Shown piece after piece: positions 26,164-34,356 of a stretch of DNA of 64,000 nucleotides. Position numbers and translations under genes: made by a program. Under the pieces are notes generated by a model that was given only the letters and a program-made list of their open reading frames with translations, was not told the origin of the DNA and did no database searches. Position 1 is the first letter of the stretch, and every line of letters starts with the position of its first letter. The DNA is taken from contig NZ_UFQQ01000014.1 of assembly GCF_900218015.1 (NCBI RefSeq), forward strand, positions 62,001 through 126,000, given 5' to 3'. The DNA comes from Rhodopseudomonas pentothenatexigens. Lineage in GTDB: Bacteria > Pseudomonadota > Alphaproteobacteria > Rhizobiales > Xanthobacteraceae.

Positions 26164-26886
26164 ATGAAGCGTGGATCGTCAGATTTGCCAACCTCCGTTC
26201 GGCCACCAGCGAAGCGCGTGGGCGGGGCTCGCGCCTCGTCGCCGCCGACCAAGTCGTCTGCGACCGCGGGCAGGGATGCCCCGTCGACCCGTGCCGCCAA
26301 GGCGGCGGAACGGCGGGCCGCGATCGTCGACGCCGCGCTCGACGAGTTCACCGCGCGTGGTTTCGCGGCGACCCGGATCGACGACGTCGCCAAGCGCGCC
26401 GGCGTCGCCAAGGGCACGATCTATCTGCACTTCACCGACAAGGAAGCGATGTTCCAGGAACTGGTGCGCACGGCGCTGGTGCCGACGATGCAGCGGCTGA
26501 CGTCGCAGCCCGCGCCCGGCGTCTCGGCGCGGCAGATGCTGGAGACATTCGCCGAAACCTTCTTGCGCGACGTGGCGCAGACTCGGCGCGGCGACATCCT
26601 GCGGCTGGTGATGGCGGAAGGCACGCGGTTTCCGTCGCTGGCGGAATTCCACTACCGCAACGTGGTCGAGCCCGGCGTCGCCGGCATTCGCCGCATCCTG
26701 GAGCTCGGCGTCGCCCGCGGCGAAATCCATGCTGCGTCTCTGGCCCAGTTCCCGCAGCTCGCGGTCGCACCGGTGGTGCTGTCCGTGATCTGGCAGGGCC
26801 TGTTCGGCCGGTTCGCGCCGCTCGACGTGCAGGCGATGCTGCGCGCGCATCTCGATCTGATCTTCGGAGAAAGGACCGCGCCATGA
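26164..26886 (+). CDS. TetR family repressor of the adjacent ABC exporter
   Basis: A 240-residue TetR regulator. A basic, low-complexity N-terminal extension of about 45 residues precedes the helix-turn-helix (AAIVDAALDEFTARGFAATRIDDVAKRAGVAKGTIYLHFTDKEAMF). It is the first gene of an operon with a lipoprotein adaptor, an ABC ATPase and an ABC-2 permease, each linked by ATGA overlaps. The layout recalls the E. coli cecR-ybhGFSR locus. The inducer is unknown. Confidence 0.9.
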   Translation: MKRGSSDLPTSVRPPAKRVGGARASSPPTKSSATAGRDAPSTRAAKAAERRAAIVDAALDEFTARGFAATRIDDVAKRAGVAKGTIYLHFTDKEAMFQELVRTALVPTMQRLTSQPAPGVSARQMLETFAETFLRDVAQTRRGDILRLVMAEGTRFPSLAEFHYRNVVEPGVAGIRRILELGVARGEIHAASLAQFPQLAVAPVVLSVIWQGLFGRFAPLDVQAMLRAHLDLIFGERTAP

Positions 26887-27683
26887 CGCGCCCCTCGCTC
26901 GTGCTGCGCGGCTGCGCCGCGATGCTCCTCACGCTGGCGCTCGCAAGCTGCGGCCAAGGCAGCGACCCCGGCTATCAGGGGTGGGTCGAGGCCGATCTGA
27001 TTTTCGTCAGCCCCGACGAGCCCGGCCGCATCACCCAGCTCACCGTGCGCGAAGGCGACGAGGCGAGAAAGGGCGAGCTGATCTACACGCTCGACGACGA
27101 TCTGCAGCAGGCCGATCTCAATCAGAATATGGCGACGCTCGCCAACGCCAAGCAGACCTTCGATCGCGCCCAGTCGCTGTCGAAGACCGGCTCCGGCACC
27201 CAGGCCAATCTCGACGCCGCGATCTCGACGCTGCGGGTGGCCGAGGCGCGGGTCGAGACCTCGAAGACACGGCTGGCGCGCCGCGAAATCCGTTCGCCGG
27301 TCACCGGCACGGTGCAGCAGATCTACTTCCGCGAGGGCGAGATGGTGGCGGCGCAGAAGCCGGTGCTGTCGATCCTGCCGCCGGGCAACATGAAGATCCG
27401 ATTCTATGTGCCGGAGCCGGAACTGCCGAAGCTGGCGATCGGCGACAAGGTGCGGGTTACGTGCGACAACTGCGCGCCCGACCTGTCGGCCGAGATCTAC
27501 TTCATCTCGACCACCGCCGAATACACCCCGCCGGTGATCTACAGTCTCGATGAGCGCAACAAGCTCGTCTATCTGATCCAGGCGCGGCCGAACAAGCCGG
27601 CGAGCCTGCGGGTCGGCCAGCCGGTCAGTGTGTATGTCACACCCAAGGCCACGGCTTCGCCGGTGGCGGCCGGCCGGTCATGA
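26883..27683 (+). CDS. HlyD-family periplasmic adaptor lipoprotein
   Basis: A 266-residue membrane fusion protein. A lipoprotein signal ends in LALASC with Cys23. The lipoyl half-motifs (GWVEADLIFVSPDEPGRIT and REIRSPVTGTVQQIYFREGEMV), a short coiled-coil hairpin between, and a beta-barrel region follow. It bridges the ABC-2 permease to the outer membrane. It overlaps the tetR stop by four bases. Confidence 0.88.
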   Translation: MTRPSLVLRGCAAMLLTLALASCGQGSDPGYQGWVEADLIFVSPDEPGRITQLTVREGDEARKGELIYTLDDDLQQADLNQNMATLANAKQTFDRAQSLSKTGSGTQANLDAAISTLRVAEARVETSKTRLARREIRSPVTGTVQQIYFREGEMVAAQKPVLSILPPGNMKIRFYVPEPELPKLAIGDKVRVTCDNCAPDLSAEIYFISTTAEYTPPVIYSLDERNKLVYLIQARPNKPASLRVGQPVSVYVTPKATASPVAAGRS

Positions 27684-28633
27684 CCGGCGCGCCGGCCATC
27701 GCCGCCGATGCCGCCGACATCGCGATCGATGTCCGTGGCCTGACCAAGTCGTTCAACGGCCGCGAGGTGGTGCACGACCTGTCGATGCAGGTGAAGCGCG
27801 GCTCGATCTACGGCTTCCTCGGCCCCAACGGCTCCGGCAAGACCACCACCATCCGCATGCTGTGCGGGCTGCTGACGCCGGATCGCGGCGAGGGCACCTG
27901 CCTCGGTTTCGACATCCGCACCGAGGCGGCCAAGATCAAGCGCCGGGTCGGCTACATGACGCAGCGCTTCAGCCTGTATCAGGATCTGTCGGTACGGGAG
28001 AATCTCGAATTCGTCGCCCGGCTGTACGGCGTGCCCGATGCGCGCGGCGCGGCGCGGGAGATGATCAAGCGGCTCGGGCTGTCGGGGCGCGAGGAGCAAC
28101 TCGCCGGCGAACTGTCCGGAGGCTGGAAGCAGCGGCTCGCGCTCGGCGCCTGCACGCTGCCGAACCCGCAATTGCTGCTGCTCGACGAGCCGACCGCCGG
28201 CGTCGATCCCAAGGCGCGCCGCGATTTCTGGAACGAGATCCACGCGCTCGCCGCCGAAGGCCTCACCGTGCTGGTCTCGACTCACTACATGGACGAAGCC
28301 GAGCGCTGTCACGAGATCGCCTATATCGCCTACGGCCATCTGCTGGCGCACGGCACCGTCGACCAGGTGATCGCCGGATCGCAACTCACCACCTGGGTCG
28401 CCACCGGCGAAGGTCTCGGGGCGTTGGCGCACGAACTCGCCGGCAAGCCCGGCGTCGACATGGTGGCACCGTTCGGCACCAGCCTGCACGTTTCCGGCCG
28501 CGACCAGGCTGCGCTCGAGCAGACGCTGGCGCCGTATCGCAGCGATCCGCGGCAGGCTTGGCAGCACGGCGCACCGTCGCTCGAGGACGTGTTCATCGAG
28601 CTGATGAGCCGGTCGAAGGACAACTTCCAATGA
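27680..28633 (+). CDS. ABC-2 type exporter ATPase
   Basis: A 317-residue ABC ATPase of the YbhF/CcmA type. The Walker A GPNGSGKTTT is near 47-56, the Q-loop YMTQRFSLY near 98, the signature LSGGWKQRLALG near 144 and the Walker B LLLLDEPTAGVDP near 165. It is half of a YbhF protein, which has two fused ATPase domains, so it must dimerise. It overlaps both neighbours by four bases. Confidence 0.92.
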   Translation: MTGAPAIAADAADIAIDVRGLTKSFNGREVVHDLSMQVKRGSIYGFLGPNGSGKTTTIRMLCGLLTPDRGEGTCLGFDIRTEAAKIKRRVGYMTQRFSLYQDLSVRENLEFVARLYGVPDARGAAREMIKRLGLSGREEQLAGELSGGWKQRLALGACTLPNPQLLLLDEPTAGVDPKARRDFWNEIHALAAEGLTVLVSTHYMDEAERCHEIAYIAYGHLLAHGTVDQVIAGSQLTTWVATGEGLGALAHELAGKPGVDMVAPFGTSLHVSGRDQAALEQTLAPYRSDPRQAWQHGAPSLEDVFIELMSRSKDNFQ

Positions 28634-29802
28634 CCGCGGACGGGACAGATGCGGCGAAGCCCAACGCGCCGATCAAGGAGCGGCGGTTCGGCTTCCTGCG
28701 CCGCACCTATGCGATGCTGGTCAAGGAGCTGATCCAGCTCAAGCGCGACCGGCTCACCTTCGCGATGATCGTGGTGATCCCGGTGATGCAGCTCCTGCTG
28801 TTCGGCTATGCCATCAATACCACGCCGCGGCATCTGCCGACCGCGGTGCTGCTGCAGGAGGATTCCGACCTCGGCCGCTCGATCCTGAAGGCGCTGGAGA
28901 ACACCGCTTACTTCAAGTTCACCCGCGAGGTCCACAGCGTCGCCGAGTTCGACGATCTGTTGCTGTCGGGCCGCGTGCTGTTCGGCGTCGAAATCCCGCG
29001 CGGGTTCGAGCGCGCGGTACGGCGCGGCGAGAAGCCGGCGATCCTGGTCGCGGCCGACGCCACCGATCCGGTCGCCGCCGGTTCGGCGCTGTCGGCGCTC
29101 GGTCAGATCGTGCAGAACGCACTGGTTCACGACCGCGTCGCCGGCGATCCCGCCGATCCGCCGTTCGAAATCCGCGCCCATGCCCGCTACAATCCGGCCG
29201 CGTCGTCGCGGCTCAACATCGTGCCCGGTCTGGTCGGCACCATTCTGACAATGACCATGCTGATCTTCACCGCGCTGTCGGTGACCCGCGAGATCGAGCG
29301 CGGCACGATGGAGAACCTGCTGTCGATGCCGATCACCCCGGTCGAGGTGATGCTCGGCAAGATCCTGCCTTACGTCGGCGTCGGCTTCATCCAGGCATCG
29401 CTGATCCTCGGCATCGGCGTGCTGCTGTTCGGCGTGCCGCTGCAAGGCAGCCTGGCGATGCTGGCGCTGCTGTCGACGCTGTTCATCACCACCAATCTGG
29501 CGATCGGCTACACCTTCTCGACGCTGGTGCAGAACCAGCTCCAGGCGATGCAGGCCTCGATGATGTTCTTTCTGCCGTCGATCCTGCTGTCCGGCTTCAT
29601 GTTTCCGTTCGCCGGGATGCCGATCTGGGCGCAATACATCGGCGAGTGCCTGCCGCTGACGCACTACCTGCGCATCGTCCGCTCGATCATGCTGAAGGGG
29701 TCGTCGCTGGAGAACCTGCAATACGACGCGGTCGCGCTGCTGGTGTTGATGCTGGTGGCGATGACGATCGCGGTGACGCGATTCCGCCGCACCCTCGACT
29801 GA
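28630..29802 (+). CDS. ABC-2 type exporter permease
   Basis: A 390-residue permease of the YbhS/YbhR type. One N-terminal helix (LTFAMIVVIPVMQLLLFGYAI) is followed by a periplasmic domain to about 180 and then five helices with NIVPGLVGTILTMTMLIFTALSVTREIERGTMENLLSMPITPVEVM. The start at 28630 uses ATGA coupling; the frame opens upstream without support. E. coli-type loci encode two such permeases; only one is present here, so it should form a homodimer. Confidence 0.9.
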   Translation: MTADGTDAAKPNAPIKERRFGFLRRTYAMLVKELIQLKRDRLTFAMIVVIPVMQLLLFGYAINTTPRHLPTAVLLQEDSDLGRSILKALENTAYFKFTREVHSVAEFDDLLLSGRVLFGVEIPRGFERAVRRGEKPAILVAADATDPVAAGSALSALGQIVQNALVHDRVAGDPADPPFEIRAHARYNPAASSRLNIVPGLVGTILTMTMLIFTALSVTREIERGTMENLLSMPITPVEVMLGKILPYVGVGFIQASLILGIGVLLFGVPLQGSLAMLALLSTLFITTNLAIGYTFSTLVQNQLQAMQASMMFFLPSILLSGFMFPFAGMPIWAQYIGECLPLTHYLRIVRSIMLKGSSLENLQYDAVALLVLMLVAMTIAVTRFRRTLD

Positions 29803-30127
29803 TCGTGTCCTGGCTTTTCCACAGGGGGCGCCTTGCGGGTCGCTGAGTGGCGCCGCCGTCCGACGAGCCTCGTCGCGGTGCGGATGACGCCGCTTCGATC
29901 GTCGCCGCGATCTTTGTTGCCGACAAAACAGCTTGAGATCACTGGGTTTCCTGCTGCGACGGTCGAAGCGGCGCGGGCTGTTGCAAGCCGGAAGTATTTA
30001 GAAGTATACGTGTCAATATTGATTACGTTTTTACTGAATTGTTATCCTTAACCAATCGTTAAGCAAAGTATTTACAGGGCAGCGGCGCGGTCTACCGTGG
30101 TTTCCGGAAAGTAACCGGAGACGCGGA
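29803..30127. other. AT-rich intergenic promoter region
   Basis: A 325-base gap without a gene. Its last 130 bases are much richer in A and T than the surroundings and contain the CtrA-type box described separately. The first 150 bases have ordinary composition and hold nothing recognised. Confidence 0.6.
30048..30062 (+). promoter_or_regulatory. CtrA-type box TTAA-N7-TTAA
   Basis: TTAACCAATCGTTAA fits the full consensus of the alphaproteobacterial response regulator CtrA. It is nested in the inverted repeat CTTAAC-N5-GTTAAG. The box lies 66 bases before the start of the exported-protein gene, where a CtrA site could activate or block transcription. Confidence 0.55.
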
Positions 30128-30742
30128 ATGTCGCTGCTCACTCGTTCGATCGTCGCTGCCACCGTCATCACCCTGGCCACCGCCGCACACGCGCAGACGG
30201 CGCAGCCGGGGGTGCGCCCGGGGGCCGAACTGTTGCGACCGGAGCCGGCGCGAAGCTGCCCGCCGACCCCGCCTTCGGACGCCGTCGAGCCGTCGACCAC
30301 GGCCTCGGTCGACACCGAACGGTTCGTCGCCGCGAACCACTTCCGTGAGAGTGCCGCATTGCGGTCGTCGGTGGCGATCAGCTGGCTCGGCGCAACCTTC
30401 AGGCAGCGGTTTCTCGACAAGGTGGAGCCGGCGCCCGCTCGGGCGCTGTTGCAGCCGTTTCAGCTGCGCCGGGCGGCGCGCGGCAGCGAAATCGTCGCCT
30501 GGCTCGGTGATCGTCGCGAAACCACCCTCGGCGAATTGTGGTGTCTGCTCAGCCTGCAGCCGAACGGCGAAAGCGGCGCGCTGCTGATCAACGCGGCGCC
30601 GAACCTGTTCTTCATTCGTGATCGCGACGACAAATTGTGGACGGTGGATGTGTTGTGGGGCGGTCCGGGCTGGGAAATCGGTGCCAGCGCGGTCGAGGGC
30701 GACCGTCCCTGGGACGCAGGCGCCCAGGCATTTTCGCGGTGA
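30128..30742 (+). CDS. Exported protein of unknown function
   Basis: A 204-residue protein with a clear signal peptide (LTRSIVAATVITLATAAHA, cleavage near 21) and a proline-rich stretch to about 55. Its compact domain has RESAALRSSVAISWLGATFRQRFLDKVEP and LWTVDVLWGGPGWEIGASAV near the C-terminus. No family is recognised. It is convergent with the BcsS-like gene 15 bases away and is preceded by a CtrA-type box, so cell-cycle or envelope control is possible. Confidence 0.65.
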   Translation: MSLLTRSIVAATVITLATAAHAQTAQPGVRPGAELLRPEPARSCPPTPPSDAVEPSTTASVDTERFVAANHFRESAALRSSVAISWLGATFRQRFLDKVEPAPARALLQPFQLRRAARGSEIVAWLGDRRETTLGELWCLLSLQPNGESGALLINAAPNLFFIRDRDDKLWTVDVLWGGPGWEIGASAVEGDRPWDAGAQAFSR

Positions 30743-30756
30743 GCCTGGGAGAGACT

Positions 30757-31662
30757 CTATTGTCGCAACGCGGCGCCGAGCCGGGTGTAAATGCCGTCGC
30801 GGCCGAAACTGTCGCGGACGTAGCCGGCGGCGGCCGACCATTCCAGCGCGGCGAGTTGCAGCCCGCTGAGATGCAGCCCGATCCTGGTCTGTCGGCTGAA
30901 CTCGTCGGATGAACCCGACATTTCCGGTCCCAGCCAGAACCTGTCGAGCATGCGCCAACCGGCGGCCAGCCGGGCGCCGTAGCTGCGCGCGACGGTGGTG
31001 GCGTAGAACGAGCATGCCAGCATGGTTTCCGGTGTCGGCTCGGCCCAGCCTTCCAGCGCGACGCGGACGCCGCCATGACTGCCGCGCCAGCGCTTGTCGC
31101 GGATGTCCGGCGTCGAGGCGCGATGCTCGAGATCGGGACCAGCCAGCACCTTCAGTTCGAAAGCGCCGAATTTGAAACGCCAGCCGGCCAGGAGCGAGGC
31201 TCGCGAGACGTCGCTCACGTAAATGAAGCGGGCCGACTGATAGCGCTCGAGCGCTTCCGAAACGAACAACCGGAACACGGGGCCGGATTCGGCCGCTGCG
31301 TCCGCGGACCATTCGAAGCCTCCGTAGAGCGAGACGCCATTGCGCCAGAGATCGTAGCCGCCGAACAGCAATCCCGGCGGCGCTCGTCCGCCGGTCAGCC
31401 GGTCGCTGGAAAAATCGGTCAAGGGTGGCAGGGTCGTCGCCGCAGGCAGATCGCCGAACAAGCCTTCATCGTCGGTCGGGTCGAACCATGCTGTGTCCGA
31501 GGCCGGCAGGCCGAACGGCGTAGCGACATTGGCCGCTGACGACCGCCGTTCGAATTCCGAAGCGTCGACGGCGGGATCGAAGTCTTCCGCGCATGCGCCA
31601 CTGGCCGCGGCGAACGAGATCGCGACCAAACTGACTGCGCCCACCCACCCGACGCAACGCAT
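30757..31662 (-). CDS. BcsS-like cellulose-biosynthesis-associated outer membrane protein
   Basis: A 301-residue exported protein: a signal peptide ending ASGACA, then a linker, then repeated amphipathic beta strands (LLFGGYDLWRNGVSLYGGFEW, ASLLAGWRFKFGAFELKVLAGPDLE, RIGLHLSGLQLAALEWSAAAGYV). The C-terminal layout matches the BcsS family found with some alphaproteobacterial cellulose operons. No bcsA, bcsB or other cellulose gene is in the window, so it is an orphan here. ATG at 31662 is used; GTG at 31668 is possible. Confidence 0.7.
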   Translation of the reverse strand: MRCVGWVGAVSLVAISFAAASGACAEDFDPAVDASEFERRSSAANVATPFGLPASDTAWFDPTDDEGLFGDLPAATTLPPLTDFSSDRLTGGRAPPGLLFGGYDLWRNGVSLYGGFEWSADAAAESGPVFRLFVSEALERYQSARFIYVSDVSRASLLAGWRFKFGAFELKVLAGPDLEHRASTPDIRDKRWRGSHGGVRVALEGWAEPTPETMLACSFYATTVARSYGARLAAGWRMLDRFWLGPEMSGSSDEFSRQTRIGLHLSGLQLAALEWSAAAGYVRDSFGRDGIYTRLGAALRQ

Positions 31663-31760
31663 TGCCACACTACCTGAATAAGCAACTCTTACGCGTCACT
31701 ATTCAGATATTAAATCGAAAGTTGTGGAAAATGTCCAGCGCGCTGCCGACAGCGACGCGG

Positions 31761-32018
31761 TCAGTCCGGCTGCGGTTCGTGCTGGTCGCGACGCGCGATC
31801 GCGTATTCGAGTTCGACCGCGAGCTGCCGGTTGATATCGGCCATGCCGTCGATGTAGGGCTCGGACAGGGATAGGCCCTGTGGTGCGTTCGGGGCGTCAC
31901 GCGCTTCGGTCTCGAAGTGGTGGCGCAGGATGGTGGGCGATGGATGCGACTTGATCAGCGCATTGGCGAAGTTGACCAGCGCCTTGATCTGTCCGTTCAT
32001 GAAGTCGATCTTGTCCAT
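31761..32018 (-). CDS. Small helical protein of unknown function
   Basis: An 85-residue product from ATG at 32018, which follows an AAAGGA stretch; starts at 32051 or 32132 would lengthen it. It reads MDKIDFMNGQIKALVNFANA, then SHPSPTILRHHFETEA, and ends with a second helix (INRQLAVELEYAIARRDQHE). It resembles short conserved proteins of bradyrhizobia without known role. No partner gene is suggested by context. Confidence 0.5.
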   Translation of the reverse strand: MDKIDFMNGQIKALVNFANALIKSHPSPTILRHHFETEARDAPNAPQGLSLSEPYIDGMADINRQLAVELEYAIARRDQHEPQPD

Positions 32019-32162
32019 CCGACAACGGATCCTTTTGTTGAGATAGTCCATGCGCGGGAGTCTAGCCCGCGGCGCCCAGCTATCCGATTGATCGGCAACA
32101 AGGCCTTGCGGTGACGCAATGTCGCGCGTCATCCCCGCTCACATGCGCGTGTCGTGCGCCGT

Positions 32163-32969
32163 CTAGCCGATCAGCTTGATCAGTTCCATCGCGGCGGCGG
32201 GCGCCCGCACCTTGCCTTCGTGGATCACATAGGCAAACACGTCGCGCTTCTGCGGCTTTGCACCGGTGGCGTCGACCTTCGGCAGATCGTCGGGCTCGCC
32301 GCCGCCCGCCCAGAGCTGCAGCCGCTGGGCCCACGCCGACAGCGCCTTCGGCGCGTAGCCGGTCGCGATGTCGTCCTTGCCCTTCTGCAGCCGCGCATAA
32401 ACGAAATCGCCGGTGATGTCGGCGATTTCCGGATAGTTCGCGTGCTCGGAGTACACCACCGGAATGCCGTGCCGGCGCAGCAATGCAATGAAGGCCGGCG
32501 TCTTGAAACTGTCATGCCTGACTTCGACGACATGACGCAACGCGCGGCCGTCGAGCGTGCGCGGCAGCAGGTCGAGAAAGGCGCCGAAATCGGCTTCGTC
32601 GAACTTCTTGGTCGGTGCGAACTGCCACAGCACCGGGCCGAGCCGGTCGCCGAGCTCGAGCACGCCCGAATGGTAGAATCGTTCGATGCTGTCGCCGGCT
32701 TCCGCCAGCACCTTGCGGTTGGTCGCAAACCGCGGCCCCTTCAGCGAGAACACGAAGCCGTCCGGGACCTCGCTGGCCCATTTGCGGAAGCTTTCCGGCT
32801 TCTGCGAGCCGTAAAACGTGCCGTTGATTTCGATCGAGGTCAGCTTCGAGGCGGCGTATTCCAGTTCTCTCCGCTGCGGCAGCTTGGGCGGATAGAATAC
32901 GCCGCGCCACGGCTCGAAGGTCCAGCCGCCGATGCCGATCCGGATCTCGCCTGTCCGAGCTTTCTTCAT
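32163..32969 (-). CDS. DUF72 family protein
   Basis: A 268-residue TIM-barrel-like protein of the DUF72 (YecE) family: IRIGIGGWTFEPWRGVFYP at the start, LTSIEINGTFYGSQKPESFRKWASEVP, FSLKGPRFATN, LGPVLWQFAPTKKFD, and VEVRHDSF. The family is widespread and of unknown biochemical function. The ATG at 32969 follows GGGGGGCAAG; a longer frame to 33188 is not supported. Confidence 0.88.
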   Translation of the reverse strand: MKKARTGEIRIGIGGWTFEPWRGVFYPPKLPQRRELEYAASKLTSIEINGTFYGSQKPESFRKWASEVPDGFVFSLKGPRFATNRKVLAEAGDSIERFYHSGVLELGDRLGPVLWQFAPTKKFDEADFGAFLDLLPRTLDGRALRHVVEVRHDSFKTPAFIALLRRHGIPVVYSEHANYPEIADITGDFVYARLQKGKDDIATGYAPKALSAWAQRLQLWAGGGEPDDLPKVDATGAKPQKRDVFAYVIHEGKVRAPAAAMELIKLIG

Positions 32970-33219
32970 CTTGCCCCCCTTGCGAATGCTGCAGCCGTTC
33001 CTATCTTGGTTGCAACGGCGACGTCGATACTCCGATCTGGAGGCTTCGGCGCCGAGACGACCACAGAATGGTAGGGAGCGCCGGATGTACGCGCACCTGT
33101 TGTTCGTGGTCGTTGACCTTTTTGGGCGCCGGATCCACCCGATTTCCCTACATTTCTGATCCCGATCGGCCGGTGCTCGCCTTGGCATCGCCGGGCACGA
33201 TCGCTATAGGCATGGCCCC

Positions 33220-34356
33220 ATGATCGATGCCAGCCCTGCCGCAGTTGCGACCCGTACCCAGCCTGCTGCGCTTCCGCTGCAGCTCTCCGTGGTCGTCCCG
33301 ACCTTCAATGAACGCGACAATGTCGAGCTGCTGTTCCGTAAACTGGAGACGGCACTCGCTGGCATGGCGTGGGAGGTCGTCTTCGTCGACGACAATTCTC
33401 CCGACGGCACCTGGGAGGTCGTCCGCGACATGGCGCAGCGCGACTCCCGCGTGCGCTGCCTGCGCCGGATCGGTCGTCGCGGCCTGTCGGGTGCCTGCAT
33501 CGAAGGTATTCTCGCGTCCGGCGCGCCGTTCGCAGCGGTGATGGACGCCGACCTGCAGCACGACGAGACCCAGCTCACCAAGATGCTGTCGCTGCTGGAG
33601 AGCAATGCCGCCGACCTCGTGATCGGCAGCCGCTACATCGAGGGCGGCAGCGCCGACAGCTTCAACAAGCAGCGCGCCGGAATCAGTGCGTTCGCGACCC
33701 AGGTTGCCCAGAAGGCGCTGAAGATCGAGGTCGCCGACCCGATGAGCGGCTTCTTCATGATCCGGCGCGACCGCTTTGAACAGCTCGCGCCGCAGCTTTC
33801 GACCCAGGGCTTCAAGATCCTGCTCGACGTCATCGCGACCGCGCGCGGCAGCCTGCGCATCGTCGAGGTGCCGTTCACCTTCGGCTCGCGGCTGCACGGC
33901 GAGAGCAAGCTCGACTCGATGGTGGCGCTCGACTTCCTCGGCCTGGTGCTGGCGAAATTCAGCCACGACGTGCTGTCGCTGCGCTTCATCCTGTTCGCGC
34001 TGGTCGGCTCGACCGGCGTGGTGGTGCACTTCGTCACGTTGTTCGTCGTGCTGAAGGTGTTCGAACAGCCGTTCGCCGAGGCGCAGGGCGCCGCCGCGCT
34101 GGTGGCGATGACCAGCAACTTCATCCTCAACAATTTCCTGACCTATCGCGACCAGCGGCTCAAAGGCTTCGCGATCCTGCGCGGCCTGTTGCTGTTCTAT
34201 CTGGTGTGCGGCGTCGGTCTGCTCGCCAATGTCGGCGTCGCCTTCGCGGTCTACAATGAGCACGTCACCTGGTGGCTGGCCGGCGCGGCCGGCGCGGTGA
34301 TGGGCGTGGTGTGGAACTACGCGATGTCCGGCCTGTTCGTCTGGCGTAAACGATGA
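33220..34356 (+). CDS. GT2 glycosyltransferase fused to a GtrA membrane domain
   Basis: A 378-residue protein. Residues 1-230 form a dolichyl-phosphate mannose synthase-like GT2 domain: SVVVPTFNERDNVELLF, VFVDDNSPDGTW, and the metal-binding MDADLQHDE. From about 255 four helices make a GtrA domain (LRFILFALVGSTGVVVHFVTLF). It probably makes a polyprenyl-phosphate sugar and helps flip it across the membrane, giving a donor for the next gene, to which it is joined by ATGA overlap. Confidence 0.9.
   Translation: MIDASPAAVATRTQPAALPLQLSVVVPTFNERDNVELLFRKLETALAGMAWEVVFVDDNSPDGTWEVVRDMAQRDSRVRCLRRIGRRGLSGACIEGILASGAPFAAVMDADLQHDETQLTKMLSLLESNAADLVIGSRYIEGGSADSFNKQRAGISAFATQVAQKALKIEVADPMSGFFMIRRDRFEQLAPQLSTQGFKILLDVIATARGSLRIVEVPFTFGSRLHGESKLDSMVALDFLGLVLAKFSHDVLSLRFILFALVGSTGVVVHFVTLFVVLKVFEQPFAEAQGAAALVAMTSNFILNNFLTYRDQRLKGFAILRGLLLFYLVCGVGLLANVGVAFAVYNEHVTWWLAGAAGAVMGVVWNYAMSGLFVWRKR

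Noticed and set aside
31674-31706. CTGAATA...TATTCAG inverted pair upstream of the BcsS-like gene
   Set aside because: The arms are seven bases and 19 bases apart, which can arise by chance in this AT-richer stretch.
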